DNA of 20,602 bases from contig DEBE01000034.1 in assembly GCA_002348425.1 (NCBI GenBank), positions 1 through 20,602 of the forward strand, given 5' to 3'. Both the position numbers and the translations under genes were made by a program. Every line of letters starts with the position of its first letter. Within the stretch, counting starts at the first letter, position 1. A model generated the notes under the pieces. That model worked only from the letters and a program-made list of their open reading frames with translations, made no database searches and had not been told where the DNA came from. Source of the DNA: Alphaproteobacteria bacterium UBA2964 (lineage in GTDB: Bacteria; Pseudomonadota; Alphaproteobacteria; MPNO01; UBA2964). Below, piece after piece: positions 1 through 7,462 of the stretch.

Positions 1-297
1 AAGTGCTGCCTTCAAGCCATTTTTTGCACCATCTTCCAATGTTTCAGGAATGAATTCTGCGGGTATAATTGTAAGTGCTAGATCGATGGACTGTGGTAAA
101 GAAGAAAAATTAGGATAGACTTTTTGACCCCAAAGTTTCTCGCGCCGAGGATTAACGAGGTATACTTTAGCTGGAAAATTTGCGAATTCTAAATTCTGAT
201 ATATCGCACGCGGCCAACCGCCGCCTCCAGTTTCTGAAGCACCAACAATAGCAACCGACTCGGGCTGAAAAAAAGGTTTGACTGATTGAAACACCAC
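1..297 (-). CDS. Acyl-CoA synthetase (NDP-forming)-like CoA-binding protein, N-terminal part
   Basis: This gene is cut by the left edge of the window, leaving about 99 N-terminal codons that stay open to base 1. The translation contains PESVAIVGASE followed by a glycine-rich turn, then KVYLVNPRREKLWGQKVYP and SSLPQSIDLALTIIPAE. This is the Rossmann-type CoA-binding domain that opens NDP-forming acyl-CoA synthetases and related acetyltransferase/succinyl-CoA ligase-like proteins. Members of the family either make acyl-CoA or couple its hydrolysis to ATP formation; the substrate cannot be judged from this fragment. An in-frame TAG at 304-306 limits the start to GTG at 297 or 294. GTG 294 is better placed relative to a GGAG at 299-302. 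The gene diverges from the M23 peptidase. The family call is good; whether the full protein carries the ATP-grasp or acetyltransferase domains is unknown. Confidence 0.75.
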   Translation of the reverse strand, partial: MVFQSVKPFFQPESVAIVGASETGGGGWPRAIYQNLEFANFPAKVYLVNPRREKLWGQKVYPNFSSLPQSIDLALTIIPAEFIPETLEDGAKNGLKAAL

Positions 298-426
298 GCT
301 CCACTACATTTAAACTTTAATTTTCGTTAGTAAATTACTGAAACAACGTTTGGTCAACCTTGTGCACAAAAACAATAACCACATTTACCGCAATTTTTGC
401 ACTATAAAGAGTTTAAACGGCTTTAA

Positions 427-433
427 CTTGACA
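427..433 (+). promoter_or_regulatory. Possible -35 box upstream of the M23 peptidase gene
   Basis: CTTGACA, an excellent match to the alphaproteobacterial housekeeping -35 element, lies about 90 bp before the TTG start of the M23 gene. No convincing -10 box lies 16-18 bp further on, so this is weak. An alternative pair is TTGCTT at 465-470 with TAAATT at 488-493, 17 bp apart. The rest of the gap between the two divergent genes (298-519) shows nothing else recognisable. Confidence 0.2.
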
Positions 434-519
434 TTAGAAATACCTTATCGCATCGTGATTCTATTGCTTAAACTATGCAGTTCTTAATAAATTTTATTGT
501 AAATTTATAGTATTCAATT

Positions 520-1836
520 TTGAACACTTTGAAGAATAATAAATTAATTGTCGCAACTATAATAACTATTTCTATAGTTGGCATAGTGTTGATATTTGGA
601 ACTAATTTCATTACATCGGAATTTCGATCAAAAAACACTGCACCAACCGGCAATGATATAGTTCCAAAGTCTAGCTTACCAGCAACTCCGATAACACAAC
701 CACCACCGAAATTCGAATTACCACCGCCACCGCCAAAAATAACAAAAACTATCGAGGCCCGGCGAGGGGATACTTTTGTAAAATTATTGCTGAGAGCTGG
801 AGCAAGCCGTTTAGATGCGCACCGTGCAACCCGCGCTTTGGGCAAATCATATCGACCACAGGCCCTTAAAGAAGGGCAGGTGATCCGCGTTAACTTTCAA
901 ACAAAGTCATGGGGTGTCAAATCTAGTTATTTTATAGGATTCGAATTTACTCCCAACATAAATCAAATTTTGAAGGTTCGCCGAACGGGTACTAACCTTT
1001 TCACATTGCAGAAAATTAAATTGCTTTTAGAAAAAGTGGACGCTCGTATTTCTGGGACTATCGATACTAGCCTTTATCAAGCTGCCGTTAAATCTGGGAT
1101 GGCTCCTTCCAGCTTAGTAAACTTAACCAGGCTATTTAGTTGGGATGTGGACTTTCAGAGAGACATCCGAAAAAATGATAAATTTGATATATTGATAGAG
1201 AGATTACACCTAAAGAACGGTCAATTTAAAAAATGGGGTCAAATCTTATATGCTGAACTCGTTTTAAGTGGAAAGCCAATTCGCTTATATCGTATGAAAA
1301 CGAAACGATACGGTGCAGAATATTTTGATGATCGAGGTCGCAGCGCAAAAAAGGCTCTTATGAAGACCCCTATCGATGGCGCCAGACTATCCTCTGGCTA
1401 TGGGAGACGGCGTCATCCCATTCTTGGATACACAAAAGTCCACCGGGGAGTCGATTTTGCCGCACCAAGGGGTACACCTATTTATGCTGCTGGAAATGGC
1501 GTAATTCGCTATGTTGGTCGCAAAGGTGCATACGGAAATTATATAAAAATTCGTCACAATTCTGCATATTCAACGGCTTACGCCCATCTTCGAAACTTTA
1601 GTCGTAACGTTCGAAAAGGCAGACGAGTGACTCAAGGCCAAATTATTGGTTATGTTGGGTCCACAGGACGTTCAACCGGACCCCATCTGCACTACGAAAT
1701 TTTAGTGAATGGTCGACAAATTAACCCCTTGAGACTCAAGTTGCCGTCCGGTCGTAATCTTAGAGGTAATGCATTAAAGAGCTTTTTAAATATTAGAGAC
1801 AATTTAAACGAACGATTAAGTCGTTTTCGCAAATAA
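520..1836 (+). CDS. Membrane-anchored M23 (LytM) peptidoglycan endopeptidase
   Basis: This is a predicted zinc metallo-endopeptidase of 438 residues that would cut peptidoglycan cross-bridges in the periplasm. An N-terminal hydrophobic helix (about residues 9-30) acts as signal anchor. A proline-rich linker (about 55-72) follows, then a region starting RRGDTFVKLL that resembles the LysM/OapA-like module of MepM/Csd3-type enzymes. The middle region, with RKNDKFDILIERL, also fits that architecture. The C-terminal M23 domain (about 280-415) keeps the metal ligands: HRGVD with His308 and Asp312, His356 in the YAHL segment, and HLHYE with His391. The domain therefore looks active. The start is TTG at 520: an in-frame TAG at 508-510 blocks extension and no ATG occurs early in the frame. 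No clear Shine-Dalgarno is seen. The gene stands alone on the plus strand and converges on the next gene, with no obvious terminator between them. MepM-like is the closest architectural description; orthology is not claimed. Confidence 0.88.
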   Translation: MNTLKNNKLIVATIITISIVGIVLIFGTNFITSEFRSKNTAPTGNDIVPKSSLPATPITQPPPKFELPPPPPKITKTIEARRGDTFVKLLLRAGASRLDAHRATRALGKSYRPQALKEGQVIRVNFQTKSWGVKSSYFIGFEFTPNINQILKVRRTGTNLFTLQKIKLLLEKVDARISGTIDTSLYQAAVKSGMAPSSLVNLTRLFSWDVDFQRDIRKNDKFDILIERLHLKNGQFKKWGQILYAELVLSGKPIRLYRMKTKRYGAEYFDDRGRSAKKALMKTPIDGARLSSGYGRRRHPILGYTKVHRGVDFAAPRGTPIYAAGNGVIRYVGRKGAYGNYIKIRHNSAYSTAYAHLRNFSRNVRKGRRVTQGQIIGYVGSTGRSTGPHLHYEILVNGRQINPLRLKLPSGRNLRGNALKSFLNIRDNLNERLSRFRK

Positions 1837-1864
1837 AAAATCTACCTCTGTGAAAGAAAATTTT

Positions 1865-2254
1865 TTAACCCTCAACTCTGCATTTTATTTCCCAGTTTAC
1901 TTTATGTTCTTTCATTCGTTTATCGGAATTTCTTAGTGCTCTTTGAGCTATTTTATTCAAGCCCCCCTGAACAGAAGCTGGCAATTCATCAAAATTAATG
2001 TCTACAATCTTTCTTTCTTTCTTTCTAATAGATATGGATTTTTTAGTTTTTTTATTTTTAGCCCAAATATCATCCCAACCAGATCTATATTCCGGAGTTT
2101 TTACATTACTAAAATATCCATAGTGAACTGCCTGCGGTCCTCCAATAGACTCTTTGCTTGATTTTCCAACTTCTGTGGTTTTAGATTTTACCTCCGACTT
2201 TTCCTTCTTTTTAGAAGCAGTTTTATCAGGAGTTTTTTTGGTAGTTTCAGTCAT
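1865..2254 (-). CDS. Hypothetical lysine-rich small protein
   Basis: This 129-residue protein belongs to no family I recognise. The first 35 residues are nearly all Lys, Thr, Ser and Glu and are probably disordered. A short aromatic stretch follows (IGGPQAVHYGYFSN, then PEYRSGWDDIW at about 55-65), then a basic tract and a C-terminal half predicted to be helical (LPASVQGGLNKIAQRALRN). IGGP followed by HYGYF faintly recalls the IGGP-RYGDW signature of DUF1674/SDHAF4 succinate dehydrogenase assembly factors. In that family the signature sits at the extreme C-terminus, so I do not make that assignment. There is no signal peptide or membrane segment. ATG at 2254 has a GAGG about 12 bases upstream. 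A (TTCT)n run lies inside the gene at about 2008-2026. The gene is 84 bp downstream of the dehydrogenase gene and could be co-transcribed with it. That it is a real gene rests on its length, its start and its protein-like composition. Confidence 0.6.
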   Translation of the reverse strand: MTETTKKTPDKTASKKKEKSEVKSKTTEVGKSSKESIGGPQAVHYGYFSNVKTPEYRSGWDDIWAKNKKTKKSISIRKKERKIVDINFDELPASVQGGLNKIAQRALRNSDKRMKEHKVNWEIKCRVEG

Positions 2255-2338
2255 TAAAAATTAATTCCTCTAAACTCTGGCCTCGTTAATGCTATTTCGG
2301 CCAATAATCCGATCATACCCTCTATTCAATTTTAAGAA

Positions 2339-3208
2339 TCAATTAGTTGATTTTCCAGGAGGTGCAGATTTTAACTTTCGCCCAAGAAAAGATATTGTCT
2401 TTCTATAAAGAAGTTCCTTAATTTGATGCCAATGCGAAAACTTGATTAGTTGATCCACTTGACCAAATAACGGTAATGGAAGATCACGCGCCTGAGCTAA
2501 ATCCATGGCTATATCCATGTCTTTTTCATGCCAGGTAAATCTCGTATTATCCCATTCTTCAAGTGTACCATTTCTACCAGGGGCTTGCAGTAAAGTTTCA
2601 CGCATTTTTTGCGGGTCAATCCCATAACATTTTGCCAAAAGTAAAACTTCTTGATTAGCAAGACTATGCGCCCAGTGGAGCATATTGTTTACAGTCTTGC
2701 CTATTTCACCACACCCTAGAGAACCTAAATGGTGCACGGCGCGAGAATAGCATTTTATCACCGGCGTCGCCTTTTTCACGTCTGCGACTGTTCCGCCAAC
2801 CATTGAAGCAAGAGTGCCATCGCGCGCGCCACCGAGACCAAAACAAACTGGGGCATCAACAATTTTTAGGCCTCCTTTTTTAGCGATCGCTGCTGCTTCC
2901 AAAATCATATCCGGATGACTAGTCGCGGTTATAACTAAAACACCACCATTTTTTGGGTTACTCTTTGCAAGATCTGTTACTACCTGCCGGACTTGGTCAT
3001 CATAGCCAACCATGATGATGATTACATCACAAATCCCTCCTAGGTGCTTTAAAGATCGTGACGCTTTAGCACCTTTCTTAACCAAATCTTTAACCGCATT
3101 TTTACTTAAATCATATACGTAAACATTCTTGAATCTTTGGCTATTCAGAACATGGGTTGCCATATGATTTCCCATAGCACCAACGCCAACAAACCCAACA
3201 TTCATCAT
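2339..3208 (-). CDS. NAD-binding 3-hydroxyisobutyrate dehydrogenase-family oxidoreductase
   Basis: This is a beta-hydroxyacid dehydrogenase of 289 residues, normal for the family, which oxidises or reduces short 3-hydroxy acids with NAD(P). The Rossmann motif GVGAMG is at residues 8-13. Asp33, ending the second strand (VYVYD), hints at NAD rather than NADP. DAPVCFGLGGA at 118-128 is the substrate-binding loop. GEIGKTVNNM carries the family's catalytic lysine (Lys171) with the following Asn pair, and KDMDIA supplies the conserved Lys229. The substrate loop normally reads DAPVSGG; here Cys-Phe-Gly replaces Ser-Gly-Gly, so the substrate is probably not 3-hydroxyisobutyrate itself. The start is the first of two adjacent ATG codons, with GGAG seven bases upstream. 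The flanking genes give no pathway clue. The superfamily is certain, the substrate unknown. Confidence 0.88.
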   Translation of the reverse strand: MMNVGFVGVGAMGNHMATHVLNSQRFKNVYVYDLSKNAVKDLVKKGAKASRSLKHLGGICDVIIIMVGYDDQVRQVVTDLAKSNPKNGGVLVITATSHPDMILEAAAIAKKGGLKIVDAPVCFGLGGARDGTLASMVGGTVADVKKATPVIKCYSRAVHHLGSLGCGEIGKTVNNMLHWAHSLANQEVLLLAKCYGIDPQKMRETLLQAPGRNGTLEEWDNTRFTWHEKDMDIAMDLAQARDLPLPLFGQVDQLIKFSHWHQIKELLYRKTISFLGRKLKSAPPGKSTN

Positions 3209-3350
3209 AATTGTTCTCCATTTGCGTTAAATCATAAAATAATTCCAAAGGAAAAGACGACAAGTGAATACATCATTAGATTTCGCAAAAATCCTTTAGA
3301 ATCACTTTTAACTAGGTTCTAAAATTATTTAGATATTACTAAAACCACGA

Positions 3351-3902
3351 CTAGGCGTGACTGGGTTCTTTTTTATCTGTTATTGTAACTTTAGATGCAG
3401 TTTCGTCATCTAATTTTTCGGATTCCAAGGTCTTTTCATTCATTGTTTGATCAGCGGCTGCGCCATTACTTACTTCAATTCTCTCAATATTATTTTCGTC
3501 GACAGGGTCAGGATTTTTCGATTGATTTGATTGATTTTCTTTACTATCGGCGTCTTTTTCGGATCTATCATTACTAGATTCATGATCATTTTTCCCATCG
3601 GTCTGGCCATTTGCTTTATTTGCGCGTTGTTGCTGACCAAGCTTATTTTCCGCGGCGGCGTTTATATTTATAGCTCTATAATAATGTTCCGCATGCTGAT
3701 AATAATTCTCCGCCTTTACTGGATCACCAGCAGTTGCAGCCTCTCGTGCTAATGCTTGGTATTTATCAACAACCTGTTTAGCAGAGCCCCGCACTTTTAC
3801 GTCAGGACCATTACTGTCAAAACTATTACTACGCTGAGGTCGGTTTCCACGACCTGAGTTACCACGGCCGCGTGAGCGCCGGCTATTTGAACCTGATCTC
3901 AT
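3351..3902 (-). CDS. DUF4167 domain protein
   Basis: This 183-residue protein of unknown molecular function belongs to a family widespread in alphaproteobacteria. Residues 1-28 are an Arg/Gly/Ser-rich tail that looks RNA-binding. About 33-82 hold the conserved DUF4167 core, recognisable as VRGSAKQVVDKYQALAREA followed by GDPVKAENYYQHAEHYYR, a TPR-like helical hairpin. From about 90 on the chain is acidic and low-complexity (Asp, Glu, Asn, Ser, Lys) and likely disordered. Lying after prmC is its usual place in alphaproteobacteria, where clpB commonly follows; here an unrelated dehydrogenase gene comes next instead. The ATG at 3902 has no good Shine-Dalgarno (only GGA about 11 bases upstream). 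The family call is strong. A role in RNA or ribosome biology is inference from the tail and the neighbours. Confidence 0.85.
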   Translation of the reverse strand: MRSGSNSRRSRGRGNSGRGNRPQRSNSFDSNGPDVKVRGSAKQVVDKYQALAREAATAGDPVKAENYYQHAEHYYRAININAAAENKLGQQQRANKANGQTDGKNDHESSNDRSEKDADSKENQSNQSKNPDPVDENNIERIEVSNGAAADQTMNEKTLESEKLDDETASKVTITDKKEPSHA

Positions 3903-3937
3903 AAATTTTTATCCGGTTATTGTTGTCAATTACCCCG

Positions 3938-4117
3938 AGCGGCTTACAAACCAAGTTTGTCGTCCCAACGTCCACAATCCACAACCCTATAAGGTTATTG
4001 CAGCGGATCTGCTTACGCAGCCTATTTAGGAACATTAAGGTGAGTGGCAGATTGCCTTATTCATTCACCGTAAACCCACAGTAGTGGGGTTCGAGAGGAT
4101 TTCCAAGCCCTTTTTTT
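3938..4117 (+). ncRNA. Candidate structured RNA in the DUF4167-prmC gap
   Basis: The 222-bp gap between prmC and DUF4167 has an unusual density of short inverted repeats. They are ACAAAC-CAA-GTTTGT at 3946-3960, CTGC-TTAC-GCAG at 4009-4020, CCTA-TT-TAGG at 4021-4030, a hairpin at 4039-4069 (GGTGAGT against ATTCACC, with an inner GGCA-GAT-TGCC), and CCCAC-AGTA-GTGGG at 4075-4088. GGCTT at 3941-3945 can pair with AAGCC at 4105-4109, and the pairing continues imperfectly inward (AAA with TTT, CC with GG), closing the whole element. Seven T residues follow at 4111-4117. Together this suggests a plus-strand RNA of about 175 nt ending in a U-run. Size and outline recall 6S RNA, but I cannot match a diagnostic motif, and a minus-strand leader or 3' UTR remains possible. 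It is not 4.5S, tmRNA or RNase P RNA by their known conserved stretches. Confidence 0.3.
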
Positions 4118-4124
4118 ATTTTAA

Positions 4125-4985
4125 TTAATTCTGCCCTTTTCCAAAGATACAACATCTTTCCACATCATTTAAATCTAATAGGGTTTTAAGATGTATAAAG
4201 GAGGAATCGGTAAATAATTTTATCACCGACTGCGCCTGGCCTTTACCAAATTCAATAATTACAACCCCTTCTGGTTTAAGTAATTTTAATAAATGAAAAC
4301 AGAGATGGCGATATGCGGAAAGTCCATCACAACCTCCAAATAATGCCAATTCCGGTTCGTAATGAGAAACCTCTGGTTCTAGAAGGTGCTTTTCCTTTAT
4401 AGAAATATAAGGGGGATTTGATATTATAATATCAAATCTTTGGGAAAGATCTTCACCCCAAGAGGATTTTATAAATTTTATTCTATCTCCGACCAAGTTA
4501 TGCTCGGCATTACTACGTGCTATACGTAATGCTGGCTCAGAAATGTCAACACCCACACCACTTGCGAGCGGCAACTCTCTAAGCAACGAAATAATCAGAC
4601 AACCACTACCCGTACCTATATCAAGAGCTGATATTGCTTTTTCTTTGTTTTCAATAGAGTCTATCGCCGCCTGTACCAATATTTCACTTTCTGGACGCGG
4701 ATCAAGTACGTCTTGGCTAACCTTAAATGGCAAGCTCCAAAACTCCCTTTGACCCACCAAGTGAGAAACCGGTTCCCTTAATGCCCTACGTTGAATTAAC
4801 TCATCAAATAACTTTATTGTTTCTGAACTCAATAATCGTTCCGGGTTGGATAAGATCGTTAACTGATCAATCTTTGCGGCATGACATAAGAGTATTTTTG
4901 AGTCTAACCTTGGCTCCTGGATACCTGCCGCTGATAACTTTGATGTAGCAAATTTCATTGCAGCGGTAATAGTAGTGCAATTCAC
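4125..4985 (-). CDS. prmC: Peptide chain release factor N5-glutamine methyltransferase
   Basis: PrmC (HemK) methylates the glutamine of the GGQ motif in release factors RF1 and RF2 in the cytoplasm, using S-adenosylmethionine; this speeds peptide release. The protein has 286 residues, typical for the family. An N-terminal helical domain for release-factor binding (about 1-85) precedes the Rossmann methyltransferase domain. DIGTGSGC at 122-129 is the SAM-binding motif I. NPPY at 190-193 is the signature that holds the amide nitrogen of the substrate. The usual PRPETE segment appears as PRPESE (96-101), a conservative change. The start is GTG at 4985, overlapping the prfA stop by four bases (GTGA). 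This implies translational coupling to its own substrate gene, a classic arrangement. Very secure call. Confidence 0.96.
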   Translation of the reverse strand: MNCTTITAAMKFATSKLSAAGIQEPRLDSKILLCHAAKIDQLTILSNPERLLSSETIKLFDELIQRRALREPVSHLVGQREFWSLPFKVSQDVLDPRPESEILVQAAIDSIENKEKAISALDIGTGSGCLIISLLRELPLASGVGVDISEPALRIARSNAEHNLVGDRIKFIKSSWGEDLSQRFDIIISNPPYISIKEKHLLEPEVSHYEPELALFGGCDGLSAYRHLCFHLLKLLKPEGVVIIEFGKGQAQSVIKLFTDSSFIHLKTLLDLNDVERCCIFGKGQN

Positions 4986-6064
4986 TTCTCAGAGAGCTCC
5001 GCCAACAAGGTAGCCTGATCATCCGCCGTTAAGGCATCCACAACCTCATCTAGAGCTCCTCCCTCTATAATTTTATCTAATTTATGCAAGGTTAATCCTA
5101 TTCGATGATCGGTGACCCTGCCCTGAGGAAAATTATATGTCCTAATTCTTTCCGAACGGTCACCCGTTCCTACCTGATTTTTTCGATTTTTTGCTCGTTC
5201 CTCTGCAAGGGCTATACGTTCTGCCTCATAAATGCGAGCTCTCAGAACTTTCATAGCCTTAGCACGATTTTTATGCTGCGATTTTTCGTCTTGTTGGCTG
5301 ACAACAATTCCAGTCGGAAGATGCGTTATACGTACTGCGCTGTCCGTAGTATTAACATGCTGTCCGCCAGCCCCTTGCGATCGAAAAGTATCAATTCTTA
5401 AATCTTTTTCTTCGACAACAACATCCACTTCTTCGGCTTCCGGCATAACTGCCACAGTAGCTGCTGAGGTATGAATTCGGCCGCCCGACTCTGTATCTGG
5501 TATTCGTTGCACACGATGCACACCAGACTCAAATTTTAAACGAGCAAAAACCCCTTTTCCCGAGATTTCTGCTACACCTTCCTTTAGTCCACCTATTCCT
5601 GTATCAGAAACTTGCATAGCCTCAAATTTCCATCCATGCCGTTCTGAATAACGTTGATACATTCTAAATAAATCAGCCGCAAATAAAGCGGCTTCTTCTC
5701 CCCCGGTGCCTGCTCGGACCTCCAGTATAGCATTCTTTTCATCAGCTAAATCCCTAGGCAATAAAAGGATATTTAGTTTTTTTTCTATTTCTGGCAAACG
5801 CGAGCGGGACATAAACATTTCCTCTTCCGCCAAATCTCGCATATCTTGATCTATATTCGTATCAGCAATCATACCACCGAGATCTGCTATCTCATTTTGC
5901 AAAGCACGCAATTCTTCAATACACTCAACGACAGGGGTTAATTCAGAATATTCTTTTGAAAAACTTACAAACTCTTCGGGATTAGTAACATTTGCACCTG
6001 ACATAAGTTGCGTCAGCTCCTCTCGCCGCCTAACCAAATTATCAAGTTTCTCATCCAGATTCAC
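4982..6064 (-). CDS. prfA: Peptide chain release factor 1
   Basis: RF1 recognises UAA and UAG stop codons in the ribosomal A site and triggers hydrolysis of peptidyl-tRNA. The 360 residues match the standard length. The catalytic loop GAGGQH has GGQ at 233-235, inside the classic [11 protein letters not shown] signature. The stop-codon-reading tripeptide (PxT in RF1) is Pro189-Asp190-Thr191 within [11 protein letters not shown], which separates it from RF2 (SPF). The coiled N-terminal domain 1 and the C-terminal [12 protein letters not shown] segment are intact. The start is GTG at 6064 with AAGG eight bases upstream. The gene overlaps prmC and lies 150 bp after hisS. The 6065-6214 gap shows no clear structure. 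Confidence 0.97.
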   Translation of the reverse strand: MNLDEKLDNLVRRREELTQLMSGANVTNPEEFVSFSKEYSELTPVVECIEELRALQNEIADLGGMIADTNIDQDMRDLAEEEMFMSRSRLPEIEKKLNILLLPRDLADEKNAILEVRAGTGGEEAALFAADLFRMYQRYSERHGWKFEAMQVSDTGIGGLKEGVAEISGKGVFARLKFESGVHRVQRIPDTESGGRIHTSAATVAVMPEAEEVDVVVEEKDLRIDTFRSQGAGGQHVNTTDSAVRITHLPTGIVVSQQDEKSQHKNRAKAMKVLRARIYEAERIALAEERAKNRKNQVGTGDRSERIRTYNFPQGRVTDHRIGLTLHKLDKIIEGGALDEVVDALTADDQATLLAELSEK

Positions 6065-6214
6065 AGTTTTTACCTTTCGGCAACTAAAAGTAGTATGTCT
6101 TCAACTAACCATCCGAACATTTTAAAAGCCACTTTAAAAAATAATTAATATTTTGATTTACTACGTTTGTTTTTCGACAAAAGCGAGGGTTCGAATTTTG
6201 TTAAACAAAAACTT

Positions 6215-7459
6215 CTAAAGAAACCGAGAAAGATGGTCTGTTAGAGTATCTACACTAACTTCTTCTTGGTTTCCCGTATCAAGATTCCTCAAAGTTACCA
6301 AACCTCGTTGTATTTCATCAGGTCCTATTAACACTGCAAATATCGCATTTAACTTATTGGCACGTTTCAATCGGCGGCTCATATTACCGCGATAACCTAA
6401 TTCGACAACATTTCCAGCCGACCGCAGGTTTTTTGCCAATAATAGGGCTTCCATCTGTAAGTCTGCCACAACCGGAATAACAGCAATTGGTCTTTTTCTA
6501 GCAGGGGAATAGTTCACTAGCATCGCCATACGCTCTATGCCTGCTGCCCAACCAACCCCAGCGATCATTGGACCACCCATCTGTTCGACAAGGCCATCAT
6601 ATCTTCCACCTGCAAGAATTGTCCCTTGGGCTCCAAGATCTCGAGTAGTAAATTCAAAAGCAGTATGACAATAATAATCCAAACCCCTTACCAAGCGCGG
6701 GTTCAACTCATAGGAAATAGATAATTTATCTAAGCCTTCTTTTACCCCCGAAAAAAAATCTTTCGACTCAGTATCAAGACTTTCGGTAAACTCCGGAGCA
6801 TTCTCTATTATTTTTTGATCACCCTTATCTTTAGAATCAAGAACTCTCAGAGGATTCCGGTCCAGTCGCCGGCGGCTATCCTCAGAGAGTTGATCGCGAT
6901 AGTCTCTAAGATAATTGATCAATTTATGCCTGTAACCTTTTCTGCTTACTTTATTGCCAAGCGTGTTTATTTCTAAGGTACATTGCGACAAAATACCTAA
7001 TCCATCCAACATACTTGATGCCAATGCTATAACTTCTATATCACCAATCACCTCTGGCACACCGAGCAGCTCGACGCCTATTTGATGAAATTGTCTGAAC
7101 CTGCCTTTTTGTGGACGCTCGTAACGAAACATTGGACCATTATAAAAATACTTCAGCGGCAGATTTTGTTTTAAACCGGAAGAAATCAGCATTCGGGCGA
7201 CACCAGCCGTACCCTCAGGCCTTAATGTAATTTCATCCCCCGCTTTGTCGGAAAAGGTATACATTTCTTTGGTGACAATATCTGAAGTATCACCAAGTGT
7301 GCGTTTAAAAACATCTGAAAATTCAAATATGGGGGTTGCAATTTCTGAATAACCATACAATTCCGCAAAATAACGTAATTGATCAATGAGATAATTATGT
7401 TGTCTGAACTCCTCAGACATGATGTCTCGTGTTCCACGGACCGGTTGCAATTCCCTCAT
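6215..7459 (-). CDS. hisS: Histidyl-tRNA synthetase
   Basis: This class II aminoacyl-tRNA synthetase charges tRNA-His. All hallmarks are visible in 414 residues. The N-terminal PVRGTRDI segment leads into the catalytic core. TLRPEGTAG lies at about 79-86. Motif 2 is FRYERPQKGRFRQFHQ with Arg112. The histidine A box is RGLDYYCHTAFEF at about 258-270. Motif 3 is GWAAGIERM at 303-311. The C-terminal part (about 325-414) is the alpha/beta anticodon-binding domain (PIAVIPVV through LVTLRNL). Motif 2 is the ordinary bacterial form, not the divergent enzyme known from Rhizobiales, Rhodobacterales and Caulobacterales. The gene begins three bases after the RodZ-like stop codon, so the two are probably translated from one message. 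Secure call. Confidence 0.97.
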   Translation of the reverse strand: MRELQPVRGTRDIMSEEFRQHNYLIDQLRYFAELYGYSEIATPIFEFSDVFKRTLGDTSDIVTKEMYTFSDKAGDEITLRPEGTAGVARMLISSGLKQNLPLKYFYNGPMFRYERPQKGRFRQFHQIGVELLGVPEVIGDIEVIALASSMLDGLGILSQCTLEINTLGNKVSRKGYRHKLINYLRDYRDQLSEDSRRRLDRNPLRVLDSKDKGDQKIIENAPEFTESLDTESKDFFSGVKEGLDKLSISYELNPRLVRGLDYYCHTAFEFTTRDLGAQGTILAGGRYDGLVEQMGGPMIAGVGWAAGIERMAMLVNYSPARKRPIAVIPVVADLQMEALLLAKNLRSAGNVVELGYRGNMSRRLKRANKLNAIFAVLIGPDEIQRGLVTLRNLDTGNQEEVSVDTLTDHLSRFL

Positions 7460-7462
7460 TAT

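Noticed and set aside
468..845. Minus-strand open frame overlapping the M23 gene start
   Set aside because: Glycine run is the antisense of the proline-rich linker; it is opposite a gene with intact catalytic motifs.
3924..3929. TTGACA on the minus strand just before the DUF4167 start
   Set aside because: A perfect -35 hexamer, but its expected -10 region would fall at or inside the start codon, leaving no room for a normal leader.
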